In this document: one piece after another, positions 5,738 to 7,484 of the stretch
How the letters are laid out: every line of letters begins with the position of its first letter
How positions within the stretch are numbered: position 1 is the stretch's first letter
NCBI GenBank assembly: GCA_903953065.1
Contig: CAJBIG010000016.1
Span: 1 to 7,484 of the forward strand
From: an uncultured Solirubrobacterales bacterium
Lineage (GTDB): Bacteria > Actinomycetota > Thermoleophilia > Solirubrobacterales > Solirubrobacteraceae
Reading direction: 5' to 3'
DNA: 7,484 nucleotides
Made by a program: the position numbers and the translations under genes
Notes under the pieces: generated by a model
Seen by the model: the letters and a program-made list of their open reading frames with translations, nothing else
The model's database searches: none
What the model was told of the DNA's origin: nothing

Positions 5738-7484
5738 ATGAGCGAGCCCAAGCAGGCAACAGCTCCGCCGCCGCTCTGCATGCTCGGGATGGGATGGTTC
5801 CCCGACCAGGTAGGCGGGCTTGACCGCTACTACCGCGGCCTGCTCGAGGCCTTGCCGCAAAGCTCCACAGCGGGGCTGGTGATCGGCCCGGCAGCCGATG
5901 CCCCGTCAAACGTAACGGCCGTAAGCGGCCACTCGCGGCCACTGCCGCTGCGGCTGCTGCGCTTCGCCCGCGCCGCCCGCAAACTAACCGGAGGCGCCGC
6001 GGTGATCGACGCGCACTTCGCGCTCTACGCACTCATCCCGTGGCTAATCGGCGGCCTAGGCGGCAAGGTTCGCGTCGTTCACTTCCAAGGCCCTTGGGCC
6101 GACGAGAATCTCGCGCAGGGCGACAGTTCGGCTTGGCGCCACTGGGCCCGGCGAGCGCTCGAGCGGCAGGTCTACCGCCGCGCCGACTGCGTGATCGTTC
6201 TCAGCTACGCCTTCAAGCGGATAGCGGTTGAGCGCTACCGAATTTCGCCTTGGAAGGTTGAGGTGATCGCTCCCGGCGTTGACCAGTCGCGCTTCGCACC
6301 CGGTGATCGCCTAGAGGCACGCCAACAACTGGGCCTCGAGGGCTCGGCTGACGCCTTCGTTGCCGTCTGCATTCGCCGCCTTGTGCCACGGATGGGCCTC
6401 GACACGCTGCTCACAGCGTGGGCAGCCTCAGTAGCGCAGATTCCGCAAGGTGCGCGGCTCTTGATCGCTGGCGAAGGGCCGCTGCGCGACGAGCTCGCCG
6501 AGCAGATCAGGGCGCTTGGCATCGGCGACTCGGTCCAATTGCTCGGGCAGATCAGTGACAAAGCTCTCGTTGATCTTTACCGCGCCGCCGATGTTGGTGT
6601 AGTTCCTACCCTCGTTCACGAGGGCTTTGGATTGATTGTCGCCGAAGCAGCATCGTGCGGAACGCCAAGCATCGTCACCGACGTCGGCGGGCTTCCGGAG
6701 GCCATCGGCAGCCTTGACCGCTCACTGATCGTTCCGCCAAACGATGCTGGCGCGCTAAGTGAGCGGCTCCTGCGAGCGGCGCTGGGCCGTGAGCTGCCGA
6801 GCCGCAGCGAAACGCTTAAATTCGCCGAGCGTTTCGGATGGGCTGACGTGGCGGCGCGCCACCTCAAACTCTACGATCGGCTACTGCAGCGACGAGCGGA
6901 TCCGCGGCGCAAGGTCGTCTACCTTGACCACATCGCCGAGCTCTCGGGCGGCGAGCTCGCGCTTCTGCGGCTGCTGCCTCACTTGGAACAGACCCAGCCC
7001 CACGTAATCCTTGGCACGGATGGGCCGCTCGCGGGCCGCCTCGCCGAGGCCGGCGTCTCCTGCGAGGTGCTGCCACTGAGCAGTTCAGCCGGCTCGCTTC
7101 GCAAAGCCGACGTCACGCCTAGCCGCATCCCACTTTCGGCCGCCCTCTCGACTGCCGCCTACACGCTGCGGCTGGCGCGGTATCTGCGGAGGCTGAGGCC
7201 AGCTCTCGTCCACACCAACTCACTTAAGGCCGGCGTTTACGGCTGCACCGCTGCCAGGCTGGCCGGCGTCCCGTCGGTTTGGCACCTGCGCGATCGCCTC
7301 GCGATTGACTACCTGCCACCGATCGCGACGAAATTGATCCGGTGCTTGGTCCGCACTCTACCCGCGGCGGTGATCGCGAACTCGGCAAGCACGGCGTCCA
7401 CATTAGGCCCGGCGGTTGTGTTCCGCGGGGACAACTTGAAACGTGCTGACATTATGGGCGATGTCGTCGAAGCGCAGAGTGGCA
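5738..7484 (+). CDS. Tandem fusion of two GT4 glycosyltransferases (incomplete at right edge)
   Basis: The ATG lies one base after the preceding TGA, so the two genes are probably translationally coupled. The frame is open for 582 codons to the window end. Residues 14-384 form a complete GT4 enzyme: GMGWFPDQVGGLDRYYRGLL (17-36), VHFQGPWADENL (114-125), VIAPGVDQSRFAPG (176-189), RRLVPRMGLDTLL (213-225), LIAGEGPLRDEL (242-253) and HEGFGLIVAEAASCGTPSIV (294-313), with EX7E residues E295 and E303. Its usual C-terminal helix ends near YDRLLQR (379-385). Seven residues later a second enzyme begins at VVYLDHIAELSGGELALLRLL (393-413). It continues through VHTNSLKAGVYGCTAARLAG (491-510), VWHLRDRL (514-521) and AVIANSAST (544-552), which is the acceptor half of another GT4 protein. 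Its donor half lies beyond the window. The fusion could add two successive sugars in one polypeptide. A lost stop codon or sequencing error between two genes is the alternative. Confidence 0.85.
   Translation, partial: MSEPKQATAPPPLCMLGMGWFPDQVGGLDRYYRGLLEALPQSSTAGLVIGPAADAPSNVTAVSGHSRPLPLRLLRFARAARKLTGGAAVIDAHFALYALIPWLIGGLGGKVRVVHFQGPWADENLAQGDSSAWRHWARRALERQVYRRADCVIVLSYAFKRIAVERYRISPWKVEVIAPGVDQSRFAPGDRLEARQQLGLEGSADAFVAVCIRRLVPRMGLDTLLTAWAASVAQIPQGARLLIAGEGPLRDELAEQIRALGIGDSVQLLGQISDKALVDLYRAADVGVVPTLVHEGFGLIVAEAASCGTPSIVTDVGGLPEAIGSLDRSLIVPPNDAGALSERLLRAALGRELPSRSETLKFAERFGWADVAARHLKLYDRLLQRRADPRRKVVYLDHIAELSGGELALLRLLPHLEQTQPHVILGTDGPLAGRLAEAGVSCEVLPLSSSAGSLRKADVTPSRIPLSAALSTAAYTLRLARYLRRLRPALVHTNSLKAGVYGCTAARLAGVPSVWHLRDRLAIDYLPPIATKLIRCLVRTLPAAVIANSASTASTLGPAVVFRGDNLKRADIMGDVVEAQSG

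Noticed and set aside
5257..5781. A 174-codon minus-strand open frame across the junction of the two glycosyltransferase genes
   Set aside because: It is antisense to the conserved donor domain, including the EX7E motif, and shows no domain of its own.

Overview
The window looks like a surface-polysaccharide (exopolysaccharide or capsule) locus from a high-GC bacterium. GTG starts, weak Shine-Dalgarno sequences, a tRNA without an encoded CCA and the style of the proteins suggest an actinobacterium, possibly of the Thermoleophilia/Solirubrobacterales type. The lineage is an inference from sequence character, not from a search.

Layout. The locus is split by a short divergent promoter region (4422-4518). 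To the left, on the minus strand, a 488-residue polyprenyl-phosphate sugar-1-phosphate transferase (4421-2955) starts polysaccharide assembly on the lipid carrier. It is followed by a secreted clan-A glycoside hydrolase (2898-1435), a tRNA-Pro(CGG) gene (1365-1292), a secreted protein with carboxypeptidase-regulatory-like beta domains (1207-431), a terminator-like hairpin (417-380), and the N-terminal third of a PAP2-type membrane phosphatase that runs off the left edge (310-1). To the right, on the plus strand, a GT4-type glycosyltransferase (4519-5736) is followed after one base by a second glycosyltransferase frame (5738 to the window end). This second frame is open for all of its 582 visible codons. 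It holds a complete GT4 enzyme joined without a linker to the N-terminal half of another GT4 enzyme.

How the genes fit together. The initiating transferase would load the first sugar phosphate on undecaprenyl phosphate, the glycosyltransferases would extend the repeat unit in the cytoplasm, and the exported hydrolase could trim or release polymer outside the membrane, as PslG does in the Psl system. The PAP2 protein could act on a polyprenyl (pyro)phosphate or another lipid phosphate, but only its N-terminus is visible. Flippase, polymerase and export genes are not in the window.

The most striking non-coding signal is a 34-bp near-perfect palindrome (4458-4491, 16 of 17 pairs) with an ACGTACGTACGT core, centred between the two divergent transcription units. 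It is a strong candidate operator for the locus. A smaller inverted repeat (2911-2935) lies just upstream of the hydrolase gene. No gene-free stretch exceeds 300 bases, and I saw no insertion sequence, CRISPR array or rRNA.
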